Origin: Nemesobacter sp965204665
GTDB lineage: Bacteria > Desulfobacterota_D > UBA1144 > Nemesobacterales > Nemesobacteraceae
Assembly (NCBI GenBank): GCA_965204665.1
Contig: OZ242002.1
Coordinates: forward strand, 1,550,001 to 1,614,000
DNA: 64,000 nucleotides
Direction of reading: 5' to 3'
Below are positions 43,825 to 52,457 of this stretch, one piece after another; within the stretch, counting starts at the first letter, position 1; the number at the start of each line of letters is the position of its first letter. A model generated the notes under the pieces. That model saw nothing but the letters and a program-made list of their open reading frames with translations. It was not told the origin of the DNA and searched no databases. The position numbers were made by a program, and so were the translations under genes.

Positions 43825-43856
43825 AACCCGGGCTCCAATTTTTCGGAACCCGGGTT
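43825..43856 (-). terminator. Rho-independent terminator of RTX3
   Basis: On the minus strand, an 8-bp stem AACCCGGG/CCCGGGTT with a 16-nt loop is followed by a T run (six T counting from the stem). It lies 83 bp after the RTX3 stop. Confidence 0.85.
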
Positions 43857-43938
43857 GATATGAAGAAAAACAAACAGAACCTACTGAACATTGGAGTTGT
43901 TCCCCATAGAGAAACAACTTCACCGGAACCGATTGAAC

Positions 43939-45246
43939 TCAGTCTGTAAATTCATATAGGGCCGGTGTCTCACGGATTGCTTTTGCTGTGGCGTCATCCT
44001 GCACATCAAATAAATTGTCTGTTCCTATAGTGATCGTGCGACCCGTCCCTGTCACCGTAGACCCTTTCGGAAAACCTCTGAACTCAATTATATCTTTCTG
44101 CGATGCGTTGAAGTCCGTAATAGTATCCTTGGGGCTTCTGGTCACGTGTCTGATTAGAAAGGTGTCGGCACCCGCACCGCCTGTAAGAGTATCAGCACCG
44201 TACTGTCCATCGAGCAGATCATTTCCGGCTTTTCCGTCAATCGTATCATTTCCATATACCCCGATGAGATTATTTCCCAGGGCATCTCCTCTGATAGTAT
44301 CGTTGCCGTGTCCAGCATAAATGTTCTCGATACCTTCAAATGTAATCACTCCCCAACCATGAGCATTGCCGTCATAAGTTCCCGTGGAAAGATCAATGGT
44401 TATAGCTGTCGACACATTTCCCATGATGGGTAATTTACCTTGCTTCATTCTCGGCACTACACTACCTACACCGACAATTCCACCTAGGACCAGAAAATCG
44501 GCAAAACCATTATTACTAAGAGCAGTCCCTGTCGGGGCGCCGCCGTTAAAGCTGTCATTGCCTGGTTCAGTGATGTAAAAAACATCCATCCCGGCTCCGC
44601 CGTTGAGCGTATCGTTGCCTTCGTCGCCATAGAGTGCGTCGTTTCCCGTACCGCCGTTGATCGTATCATCGCCGGCTGCTCCCCGAATGTAATCAGTTCC
44701 GTCTCCGCCGTGGATGGTGTTGGCGCCGGCGCTGGCCCAGATTGTATCATCTCCGTCTCCACCGTAGATGATGTCGTCGGTAGTTCCCGAGAGGTTGCCG
44801 TCAAGATGAGCATCAACGTGGTCATCTCCGTCTTCGCCGTATATCGTATCCGTGCCGGCGCCGCCGACTATCTTGTCGTTTCCGGCACCGGCGTAGACAG
44901 TATCATCGCCGGCTACGGCCTTAATTATGTTTCTGTACTGATTTCCGCATATGACATCGTCATCCGCAGTCCCCGTGATATCATTGGAGACACCGGTCAG
45001 CGCATTTATACCGTTGCTCACGTCGCATCTGGGGTCGCCGAAGGATTTTCCCGGATCTCCCTGCAGTCCCGTCGCTCCCGGATCGCCTTTATCTCCCTTA
45101 TCTCCTTTTGCCCCGTCTTTACCTGCCGGACCTGCATCTCCCGGATCTCCTTTCGGACCTTGTGGACCCATATCTCCTTCACAGGCAATAAAGAAAACCG
45201 CTCCGCCGAACAGAAACAACAAAACTAAGAAATTACGTAACTTCAT
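43939..45246 (-). CDS. RTX3: lipoprotein with collagen-like and RTX calcium-binding repeats
   Basis: The third paralogue, 435 residues: lipoprotein signal (FIAC lipobox, Glu after the Cys), collagen-like Gly-X-Y repeats (GPQGPKGDPGDAGPAG and on, about residues 27-65), DPRCDVSNGINALTG, and RTX nonapeptides (INGGTGNDALYGDEGND, LNGGAGMDVF). It ends LYEFTD. It is closer to RTX2 than to RTX1. AAGGAGG precedes the ATG. It lies where an efflux permease gene would be expected after the ABC ATPase at 45549, and is flanked by repeat copies R4 and R5. Role inferred as for RTX1. Confidence 0.8.
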   Translation of the reverse strand: MKLRNFLVLLFLFGGAVFFIACEGDMGPQGPKGDPGDAGPAGKDGAKGDKGDKGDPGATGLQGDPGKSFGDPRCDVSNGINALTGVSNDITGTADDDVICGNQYRNIIKAVAGDDTVYAGAGNDKIVGGAGTDTIYGEDGDDHVDAHLDGNLSGTTDDIIYGGDGDDTIWASAGANTIHGGDGTDYIRGAAGDDTINGGTGNDALYGDEGNDTLNGGAGMDVFYITEPGNDSFNGGAPTGTALSNNGFADFLVLGGIVGVGSVVPRMKQGKLPIMGNVSTAITIDLSTGTYDGNAHGWGVITFEGIENIYAGHGNDTIRGDALGNNLIGVYGNDTIDGKAGNDLLDGQYGADTLTGGAGADTFLIRHVTRSPKDTITDFNASQKDIIEFRGFPKGSTVTGTGRTITIGTDNLFDVQDDATAKAIRETPALYEFTD

Positions 45247-45274
45247 GACAAAACCTCCTTAAGCAGATGTTTTG

Positions 45275-45301
45275 ATTCTACCCCCCCCCAAATGAAGTCA
45301 A
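45275..45301 (-). promoter_or_regulatory. RTX3 promoter with G9 tract in the spacer
   Basis: On the minus strand, TTGACT (45301-45296) and TAGAAT (45280-45275) are separated by 15 bp ending in nine G (45289-45281). GTGCTTGACTTCA is shared with the RTX1 promoter, so the promoters themselves are homologous. The -10 is 28 bp before the ATG. Confidence 0.75.
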
Positions 45302-45316
45302 GCACTCTTTTTTGAA

Positions 45317-45350
45317 GAGGCAGTTGAGATGTATAGATTCTTGGAAGAAA
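45317..45350 (+). repeat. Dispersed repeat R5 (degenerate)
   Basis: gaggcagttgaga and later bases resemble R3 (gaggcagttgagactgtgag) in the same orientation as R4. R4 and R5 thus flank RTX3. The remainder of 45247-45548 holds the promoter and a degenerate inverted copy of the 19-bp repeat (45428-45440). Confidence 0.4.
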
Positions 45351-45548
45351 GGCTTTCTTTATAGTAGAGGTGAGTCCAAAACGGAGTTTCTCTTCTGTGG
45401 ATAATAGATTCTATCCCTTCTCAAAATCCTTGACCGAAGGCTTCTTTTGGTGAGAATTGCCGATGACACATCCATTAAACCGAGCTTCACCTGTTAAAAA
45501 CACGGATTAGTCAACCCGGTATTATAGTTATAGGCGGCGAATTAAACC

Positions 45549-46247
45549 TTACAAGGCATGTTGATTTTCTTTGTCCTCGGAAATCTGCCCGTCTTTTATC
45601 TTTATTATTCTTTTTGTGCGCAAGGCTATGTCGTCTTCGTGGGTTATCATGACGATAGTCTTTCCCCGATCATTCAGGTCTGCGAATATCTTCATTATTT
45701 CGTAACTGGTTGCGGTGTCTAGATTACCCGTCGGTTCATCTGCGAGTATTATGGTTGGGTCATTCACTACGGATCTTGCTATTGCGACTCTTTGCTGTTG
45801 TCCGCCTGAGAGTTGGCTTGGCATGTGGTCGGTTCTATCGTCTAATCCCACTAATGTAAGAGCTTGTAAAGCCAGTTTTTTTCTCTCTGACGATGCTATT
45901 CCGCAGTATACAAGAGGAAGTTCCACGTTTTCAATCGCTGTTGTCCTTGCAAGCAGATTAAAACTCTGAAACACAAACCCTATTTTTGTGCTTCGTATCT
46001 CCGCTTTCTGATCGTTTTTGAGACTTCTTACGTCAATCCCGTCAAGCAGGTACTTCCCTTGGCTCTGCACATCAAGACATCCCAAGATATTCATAAGTGT
46101 ACTTTTCCCTGAGCCTGAAGATCCCATTACAGCCACAAACTCCCCCCTTCGGATATCAAGGTTTATGCCGCGAAGCGCCTCGACATCCACCTTTCCGTTT
46201 GAGTAGGTTTTTCTGATTCCGCAGAGATTTATTACCACAGGATTCAT
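45549..46247 (-). CDS. ABC transporter ATP-binding protein (MacB/LolD-like group)
   Basis: The 232-residue ATPase has Walker A GSSGSGKSTLMNILG, signature LSGGQQQRVAIA and Walker B IILADEPTGNLDTATS. The motif GCLDxxxxGxYxLDG is typical of the MacB/LolD/FtsE branch that drives export or lipoprotein handling. The preceding adaptor gene overlaps it by one base (TGATG). A MacB-type permease would be expected next, but the following gene is RTX3. The ATPase would need a permease encoded elsewhere. Confidence 0.88.
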   Translation of the reverse strand: MNPVVINLCGIRKTYSNGKVDVEALRGINLDIRRGEFVAVMGSSGSGKSTLMNILGCLDVQSQGKYLLDGIDVRSLKNDQKAEIRSTKIGFVFQSFNLLARTTAIENVELPLVYCGIASSERKKLALQALTLVGLDDRTDHMPSQLSGGQQQRVAIARSVVNDPTIILADEPTGNLDTATSYEIMKIFADLNDRGKTIVMITHEDDIALRTKRIIKIKDGQISEDKENQHAL

Positions 46248-47392
46248 CAGAATCTTTTCGGCTGAGGAAGAGTGAGTCCCGGTTCGTCTTTGTCAGAGTT
46301 AGATACTTTGTATTCAATTACCACTGCGTCTCCCTCGGAAAGTTCACCACCTGCAACTTCCGTATAGAAATCATCACTTATACCTGTTTCAACCCTCGCG
46401 GCAACGAGTTTTCCATTGCGCAGAATCCACACGTTTTTGTCCGCATTCCGAGACTCCTTTTTAGTTGCGCCTTTGGGAGGAATGAATCGCAGCGCGGCAG
46501 TTGGTATTCGTAGAACATCTTTCTTTTCAGATATAACGATTCTTACCTCAGCGGTCATGCCCGGCTTCAATCTGAGTTCCGAGTTCTCGACAAGACAGAC
46601 TACATCATAGGTCACGACGCCGTTTCTTATTCTAGGAGAATTCGATATCTGCGACACGCGGGCGGTAAACTCTTCTCCGATGAACGCATCAACGCTGAAA
46701 ACCGCCTGATTATCCCGGCTTATTTTCGCTATATCGGATTCACTGACATTCGAAGTAAGATGAAGCGTTGACAGGTTTTCAGCAATTACGAAAACAGGAA
46801 CTGCGTTGCCGGGAGTTATTCTCTCTCCCGCTATGATGTTTTTTTCAAGCACCACACCGTCAAGTATGGATACGATTTCTGCTGCGGAAAGTTTTTTTCG
46901 GGCGACAGTCACCTCGGCTTGAGCCTTTTCAAGCGCCGCTGAAGTGAGATTCAGGAGAGAAAGGGATTCGTTTAGTTCCGCGCGAGAAATAAGTTTTTTT
47001 TCAAAAAGATTTCTATTCGCTTCGTGTGATGCCGTAGAGGCATCAAAATCTGTTCCGGCCTTTTCAAGCATTTTCTGGAAATGTGCGAGGTTTGCCGAAA
47101 GTTCCTCGGTTTCGGAAAGTACGGCGAGAACCTGTCCCTTTTTTACCACAGAATCGGCTCCCGTCAGAACCTTCATCACTGTTCCGGCAGTACCGGGATA
47201 TATTTTCGCTTCTTTTGTGGGGGCAAGAGTTCCGGAGGCTCTTACGACAGAAGTTATATCGCCTCTTTCTATATTTTCCGTTGCATAACTTATGTTCTGT
47301 TCTCTTTGCCTTCCAAGCAGAGCAACAAGCACCACCGCAACTACTGCGACGGCGACATAGAAAACTTTTTTCAGAACAGGTCTTTTCATCAT
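46247..47392 (-). CDS. Periplasmic adaptor (membrane fusion) protein, MacA/HlyD type
   Basis: The 381-residue protein has an N-terminal membrane anchor (VFYVAVAVVAVVLVALLG), a barrel-sandwich half motif (ASGTLAPTKEAKIYPGTAGTV), a coiled-coil hairpin (about residues 100-170) and beta-barrel domains (VSESDIAKI, RIRNGVVTYDV). It joins an inner-membrane pump to a TolC channel. It is coupled by ATGA overlap to the TolC gene upstream and by TGATG to the ATPase downstream. Substrate is unknown; MacA relatives handle macrolides, peptides or haem precursors. Confidence 0.88.
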   Translation of the reverse strand: MMKRPVLKKVFYVAVAVVAVVLVALLGRQREQNISYATENIERGDITSVVRASGTLAPTKEAKIYPGTAGTVMKVLTGADSVVKKGQVLAVLSETEELSANLAHFQKMLEKAGTDFDASTASHEANRNLFEKKLISRAELNESLSLLNLTSAALEKAQAEVTVARKKLSAAEIVSILDGVVLEKNIIAGERITPGNAVPVFVIAENLSTLHLTSNVSESDIAKISRDNQAVFSVDAFIGEEFTARVSQISNSPRIRNGVVTYDVVCLVENSELRLKPGMTAEVRIVISEKKDVLRIPTAALRFIPPKGATKKESRNADKNVWILRNGKLVAARVETGISDDFYTEVAGGELSEGDAVVIEYKVSNSDKDEPGLTLPQPKRF

Positions 47393-48615
47393 GGTATGTC
47401 TATGCCGCAGAGAGAGAGTATCTGCAGCTTTGCTATTTTATAGTCATATATGGAGTTTTTGTAGTCCGCGACGGATTTTTCGTAAAGGGACTGCGCCTGA
47501 GCTAGATCTATTTGGGAGATGTTTTCCGCATCGTGTCTTTGTTGAGCGACCAGCAGGTTGCTCCGTAACACCGATTCTGATTCCGCAAGTATGTCGATTC
47601 TTTTCTCAATGTGCTTGAGATGAAGATATAACTGTTCCACTTCAAAAACTATCTTGTTTTTGAGAGATTCTATCCGGGCTTGGTTTTTTTCAAGTTCGGA
47701 TTTTACTCTGTTTGTTTTTGCAGACCGTGAAAATCCTTCAAAAATGGGGATTTTGACTCCCACGCCGGCTATAAACGCGGGTGTCTCCGCCCCTTCACCC
47801 TCAAACCTGTACGCGGCTCTGCCGAACACGGATGGAAAAAACTCTCTCCTGCTTCCTGAAATCTCGGCTTTTATTCCCGCTTGATTCGCAGTTAAACTTT
47901 TTATATCGGCGTTTTTTGCGAGCGCGGAACTTATAAGATCCTCTCTTGTATCCATCAGTTTTTCATAATCAAGCTGCTCTGCCAGCTCGAACCGTACTAG
48001 TTCCGGGTCATTCATCAGATTGCGGAGACGAAGCTTGGCGAGTTGGTAGGAGTTTTCTCTTGATGCAAGTTCAAGTCTTGCGTTCTGCAGATCGATTTTA
48101 GCCTGACCAAGTTCTGAAGCCGATCTGCTCCCTGCGGAGAAAAGTTCCTGTGTTTTTTCAAGGTTCCATTGTCTTCTTTTTACTTGAGTGTGTGCTTCCG
48201 CGAGTCGATTTCTTCCTGAAAGAGCTTGGTAATAGGCTGTACGCACATCCCGTTCAAGTAGTCTTTTCGTTCCCTCGAACGAGTGTTCTGCGGACTTAAG
48301 GTAGAGTTCCTGCGATTTTACGGCGGACCTGGTTCTTCCGAAGTCCCATATCATCTGGTCAACATAGAATCCGGACTCTCTTCCCACAAACGGTACCACC
48401 ATCTTTCCCTGAACCTGAGGGTAAAGAGGGGCTTTTGTCTCTCTCAGGATTGATTCCGATATGCTTACATCGAAACGCGACATCCGCAGATCGGGGTTGT
48501 TGCGAAGAGCCGTCTGCACCGCCTGCTCTACGGTGACCGTCTGTTCCGCCTGTAGAACCTGGACCGGGAGCAAAAACGCGACCGCAAGAAAAAATAGTTT
48601 TCTCGGTATACTCAT
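47389..48615 (-). CDS. TolC-family outer membrane channel protein
   Basis: The 408-residue protein has a signal peptide (FFLAVAFLLPVQVLQAE) and two internal repeats of the TolC outer-membrane-efflux fold (VEQAVQTALRNNPDL, then LRETKAPLYPQVQGKM and a second long helical pair near 300-390). It forms the outer-membrane exit duct for the adaptor and ATPase encoded next. It starts the operon; hemW is divergent 34 bp away. Confidence 0.88.
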   Translation of the reverse strand: MSIPRKLFFLAVAFLLPVQVLQAEQTVTVEQAVQTALRNNPDLRMSRFDVSISESILRETKAPLYPQVQGKMVVPFVGRESGFYVDQMIWDFGRTRSAVKSQELYLKSAEHSFEGTKRLLERDVRTAYYQALSGRNRLAEAHTQVKRRQWNLEKTQELFSAGSRSASELGQAKIDLQNARLELASRENSYQLAKLRLRNLMNDPELVRFELAEQLDYEKLMDTREDLISSALAKNADIKSLTANQAGIKAEISGSRREFFPSVFGRAAYRFEGEGAETPAFIAGVGVKIPIFEGFSRSAKTNRVKSELEKNQARIESLKNKIVFEVEQLYLHLKHIEKRIDILAESESVLRSNLLVAQQRHDAENISQIDLAQAQSLYEKSVADYKNSIYDYKIAKLQILSLCGIDIP

Positions 48616-48649
48616 TACGGGGCGACCGATGTCTGCTTATCGGATTTAG

Positions 48650-49849
48650 ATGAGTCGAAAAATGTGTAAAAACTACCCGTCTCTAGGCGTTTACGTCCAT
48701 ATACCATACTGTCTTACCAAGTGTCCCTATTGTGATTTTAACTCCTACGGGACTAATGGCAACTTTCCGGAACGGCGCTACACGGACGCCCTGCTCAAAG
48801 AAATTGAAAGTTGGAGCGAGTTGCTCGAGGGAAAAGAGGTGAGCACTGTGTTTTTCGGTGGGGGCACCCCGTCACTTTTCAGCCCCGACTCCATATCTTC
48901 CGTTATGAAGTTTCTCGAGTCTTCTGTTTCCGTTCTTCCCGAAGCCGAAGTCACGCTCGAGGTGAACCCCAAAACCGCGGATGTCGTGCGTCTGCAGAAA
49001 TTCGCCGAAGCGGGGGTTAACAGAATAAGTCTCGGCATACAGTCTTTTTCGGCGAGAAAACTTGATTTCTACCGAAGATTCGTTTCTCCGGAGGACTGCA
49101 TGCGTACAGTTTCCGATGTGCGTGATGCGGGGTTTTCCGACTTCAATCTGGATCTTATATACGGAAGTCCGGGAGAGACCCCGCAGGAGTTTGAAAGCGA
49201 CCTGCGCGCAGCGCTCGGTTTTTTCCCGACTCACATATCGGCTTACTGCCTCACGATCGAACCCGGAACGGAATTTGCTGCGCTTCACCGTACGGGAAAA
49301 CTCCGACTTCCCGATGATTCAGTTCTCGCGGAGTACATGGAAACCGCGCGGAACATCCTTGAACAGGCTGATTATCTCAATTACGAGATATCGAATTTTG
49401 CGATGCCCGGACATGAGTGCAGACACAATCTGATTTACTGGAAATGTCATGATTATCTCGGCGTGGGTGCCGGAGCGCACTCTCATATGCGGGACCTTGC
49501 TCGGTGGGGCCGTAGGTGGTCGAACATAAGAAACCCGGAACTTTATATAAGAGATGTGGAAAACAGCGGTAATCCTGTCTCTTTTTCCAGGGATCTTTCC
49601 CGCGCAGAATCTCTGGAAGAGAACCTTTTGATGGGGCTTCGTCTTTTTTGCGGAGTGGATCTGTCTGAGATGGAGGAACGTTTCGGCTGCCGACCTGACC
49701 GGAATGTTCTTGACTATCTCGAGTCGGACGGCTTTATTGTCACCGCCGGAGATCGTATCAGAATTACGGATAAGGGGAGAATGGTTACCGATGAAATTGT
49801 GGCGAGGGTGTCCGGGGCTTTTTGTCTTGACTCCGAAGTTTCTGCGTAG
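48650..49849 (+). CDS. hemW: Radical SAM haem chaperone HemW (coproporphyrinogen oxidase-like)
   Basis: The 399-residue protein has the radical-SAM motif YCLTKCPYCDF (CxxxCxxC), GGGTPSLF, the glycine-rich and SAM-binding segments (LEVNPKT, RISLGIQSF) and the HemW C-terminal domain (ENLLMGLRLFCGVDL). HemW transfers haem to respiratory enzymes and does not replace HemN, whose extra N-terminal residues are missing here. ATG 48650 is used; ATG 48662 is also possible. It diverges from the TolC operon. The next 160 bp show nothing before the AIPR gene. Confidence 0.88.
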   Translation: MSRKMCKNYPSLGVYVHIPYCLTKCPYCDFNSYGTNGNFPERRYTDALLKEIESWSELLEGKEVSTVFFGGGTPSLFSPDSISSVMKFLESSVSVLPEAEVTLEVNPKTADVVRLQKFAEAGVNRISLGIQSFSARKLDFYRRFVSPEDCMRTVSDVRDAGFSDFNLDLIYGSPGETPQEFESDLRAALGFFPTHISAYCLTIEPGTEFAALHRTGKLRLPDDSVLAEYMETARNILEQADYLNYEISNFAMPGHECRHNLIYWKCHDYLGVGAGAHSHMRDLARWGRRWSNIRNPELYIRDVENSGNPVSFSRDLSRAESLEENLLMGLRLFCGVDLSEMEERFGCRPDRNVLDYLESDGFIVTAGDRIRITDKGRMVTDEIVARVSGAFCLDSEVSA

Positions 49850-50008
49850 ACTTTTTCACCGGAATTGCCGAGTATTTTTTACAGATAGACAGATGATATT
49901 TCTCAGATTTGATTGGGTCTGTATAACGATAAAAAGAAGAATATGACTGATTCTGTTGGGTCCTGTAGGACATGACAAAGCAGTGGTGATTTCCTGAAAA
50001 ATAGTGAG

Positions 50009-52105
50009 TCATTTTCTCCAGTCAAGTTTCGCTGGATAGCCCTCGGAATTTAGTTTAGCTAAAATCATAATGGCCTTAAGCGCTTGTTTTTCTGTAGGTA
50101 TTTTGCTTGGTATGCTAGCGCAAACACGGAGAATTTCTGTTTCCTTAGTCGTCAGCAAGTGTTGTTTCTCTCCCCATGAGAGAGCATCATTCCAGAAAGA
50201 GCCACCTGCACTAACGACGACAGTCTGTGCTTCAATACCGTTCAGTTCACGTTGCTCACGCCGTGCGGTTCTGGCTATTTCTTTCTGTTCTTGTTTGGAA
50301 ATCAACCTTTTCCAAAATGTATCAGGCCAGTCAATATTAAGATTTTGAACCCGGCCCCAGCATGCCTGCTTCTTAGCCCATTCTGTTACGTTGCTAATAC
50401 CGGTATGTGGATCAATAAGGATGTCGTGAGCTTTCTTGGCGGCGATTGCAACAGCTTTGTCTAAGTTCACTCCCTGTTGAGACTGCTGCCTCCAGATGGA
50501 GTCGAAGTCTACGGCACGGGACTGACTCTCTACATCATAGGCTACCTTGGCTATAGCATAGGCGACGATGTTTGCACGATACCCGCCCTGATACCAAGAC
50601 TGTTCGGTTACTATACGCTCAGTGGACTTGAAGATAATTGCCTTCGCAATTGCGGTACGGTACCAAGACTCATTGAAATCGTCAGGTGATTTTTCCCAAG
50701 CCTGACCAATCCGTTTGGCGAAAAGCGCGAAGTTCTTCTGCGCCCCTTGACTCACTTCATGCGGGTTTCCCTCCCATACATTTAGAAACTTGGCAAGGTC
50801 CGTCTTGGTAAAAAGTTGTCTTTTCGGATATTCCAGATCGAATTTTTTGCGCTGGGAGTGAGTGAGATTAGCACGAGCATCCGCATATTGTCCACGCGCT
50901 CGTTCGTAAAACCACTTGCTCTGTCGAAAGGTGCCATCTGGCGAAGGTGCATGAATGCGGCGGGAAAAGTTCTCAATGCGGACATGAAAGGGGTGATTGG
51001 CGAAGAAATCAGCTGCATTGACTCGGTTCTGACTATTAGCATATTCGGAAATCTTCGGTACTAATTCCGATGCCTTTTCTGGTGTCACGACGGAAAGTTT
51101 CATTTGGATGAATGTCTGAGAGATATCAATCTTATTGAGTTTAGAGACATGAATGGATGCGGTTGTCTGCCCGCCGTTTACAATTTGGAAGTTGCGGAGA
51201 CTTCGGAGCAACAATTGATTTCCCTCATTTGTGATGTCAACCTGCTCGGCGGTGGCGGTGATGCCGTTATTATAGGCGAAGAACATCGACGGCTCCGTTT
51301 CAAGTGTTTTTCTGATACCTCGGTTCACCTTTCCGCGAGCTTGGAGAAATACACGTACATTCTGCTCGAGAAGACGCGCTCCCCATCGGTCGTAGATTTC
51401 GGCTAGGGTCTGTCCGGGAATGACGGTGAGATATGATTCATGGTCGGCCTCAGACTGTTGCGCTGGTAGAACGGGAAGTCCTCCTCCAAAGTCCTTGACC
51501 AGGTTGACTTCAATGTCTTCCTGAACGGCACCAACGGTTGCTTGTCTGTGGAGGCGATGGATGTCCCAGACGCTATAGGTGATCTGTTTGTCTTCAATAT
51601 CCGCGGTCGGCCGACCATCAATCCGTTCGCTGAGTTCTCGGTTGCTGACGAGTAACAAGCGTATTTTGACAATATTCTTCCACCTCCGCGCTATAAGGTC
51701 GGCTAATTGAAATGCAGGATTGGTTTCTTCCAGCGAGTCTCGCCAGCGCTTTTCCAGCGCATGTTTTAGATAGTTGGATAGACGACGGAAGGCTGTGTCC
51801 ATCTCCGTTTTGGTAAGTCTATCGATTTTTTCCGGAGTTGAATTAAAATCAAGAATGATCAGATTCAGAGTCATTGGTGACCTCGTAGATTCTACCGTAT
51901 CTGCAGGGTCACCACCGTAGCCGTCAACCTGAATTCCCTTAGTTGGAAAACGGTATTGAGCACGGTCGGCAGTGTCGATTTCGCCAGCTTCTTCCAGTAG
52001 ATTGCATGCCTTCTGGAAGAAGACATCCTCAGTGAACTGTTTGTCCACATCGGAATCTGCCAGTATTTCTTGGATGAATTCACGGTAAAATTCCTCAACA
52101 TCCAT
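50009..52105 (-). CDS. AIPR (abortive infection phage resistance) family protein
   Basis: The 698-residue protein matches AIPR in length and in conserved motifs: FFAYNNGITATAE near residue 280, IVNGGQTTASIH near 310, and the N-terminal IQVDGYGGDPADTV. Members occur in abortive-infection and restriction-type operons; the biochemical activity is not settled. CAGGAGG lies nine bases before the ATG. It is the last gene of the methyltransferase-MORC-Z1-nuclease series and is separated from it by 353 bp containing a partial AIPR copy. It may be the effector or target-sensing part; this is inference. Confidence 0.85.
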   Translation of the reverse strand: MDVEEFYREFIQEILADSDVDKQFTEDVFFQKACNLLEEAGEIDTADRAQYRFPTKGIQVDGYGGDPADTVESTRSPMTLNLIILDFNSTPEKIDRLTKTEMDTAFRRLSNYLKHALEKRWRDSLEETNPAFQLADLIARRWKNIVKIRLLLVSNRELSERIDGRPTADIEDKQITYSVWDIHRLHRQATVGAVQEDIEVNLVKDFGGGLPVLPAQQSEADHESYLTVIPGQTLAEIYDRWGARLLEQNVRVFLQARGKVNRGIRKTLETEPSMFFAYNNGITATAEQVDITNEGNQLLLRSLRNFQIVNGGQTTASIHVSKLNKIDISQTFIQMKLSVVTPEKASELVPKISEYANSQNRVNAADFFANHPFHVRIENFSRRIHAPSPDGTFRQSKWFYERARGQYADARANLTHSQRKKFDLEYPKRQLFTKTDLAKFLNVWEGNPHEVSQGAQKNFALFAKRIGQAWEKSPDDFNESWYRTAIAKAIIFKSTERIVTEQSWYQGGYRANIVAYAIAKVAYDVESQSRAVDFDSIWRQQSQQGVNLDKAVAIAAKKAHDILIDPHTGISNVTEWAKKQACWGRVQNLNIDWPDTFWKRLISKQEQKEIARTARREQRELNGIEAQTVVVSAGGSFWNDALSWGEKQHLLTTKETEILRVCASIPSKIPTEKQALKAIMILAKLNSEGYPAKLDWRK

Positions 52106-52138
52106 GATTAGAACCTCCTGACTGTCGTTGTATAAATT

Positions 52139-52399
52139 TTAGATCGTGTCCATATGGCACCAATTTTTTGAATCGTCAGTTGAAATTTGAAGTAAATAAT
52201 TCAGGTTGCTCATTAAATTCGAGGTATTTAGTCGATTGGTTCTGGTAAGATGCCGGATCAGTTTATCTGCAGATTCTCTCCTATAACCGTCAACCTGAAT
52301 TCTCTTGGAGAATAAGGGGCATTGAATGCGGTTAGCAATATAGAGACCATTATCTTTCACTGATTGTTCGCGGAAATCCTGAACCAACCCATTCGACAC
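52139..52399 (-). pseudogene. Partial second copy of the AIPR N-terminus
   Basis: The 86-residue frame contains NRIQCPLFSKRIQVDGYRRE followed by SADKL. This corresponds to DRAQYRFPTKGIQVDGYGGD then PADTV in the intact AIPR gene next door. The similarity covers only the N-terminal region, after which the sequences diverge. I read it as the stump of an older AIPR gene or a partial tandem duplication. It could still be translated as a small protein. Confidence 0.55.
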
Positions 52400-52457
52400 A
52401 AACTGTGATTTATTTGCATAGAACTCTACTTCTCAGAGAAGTTCCTAGAAAAACCGT

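Noticed and set aside
43939..48615. Type I secretion system for the RTX proteins formed by TolC, adaptor and ATPase
   Set aside because: The ATPase is of the MacB/LolD group without a fused membrane domain, and the RTX proteins have Sec/lipoprotein signals.
52139..52399. Antitoxin or small regulator gene between nuclease and AIPR
   Set aside because: Its sequence matches the AIPR N-terminus around IQVDGY, so a gene remnant is the simpler reading.
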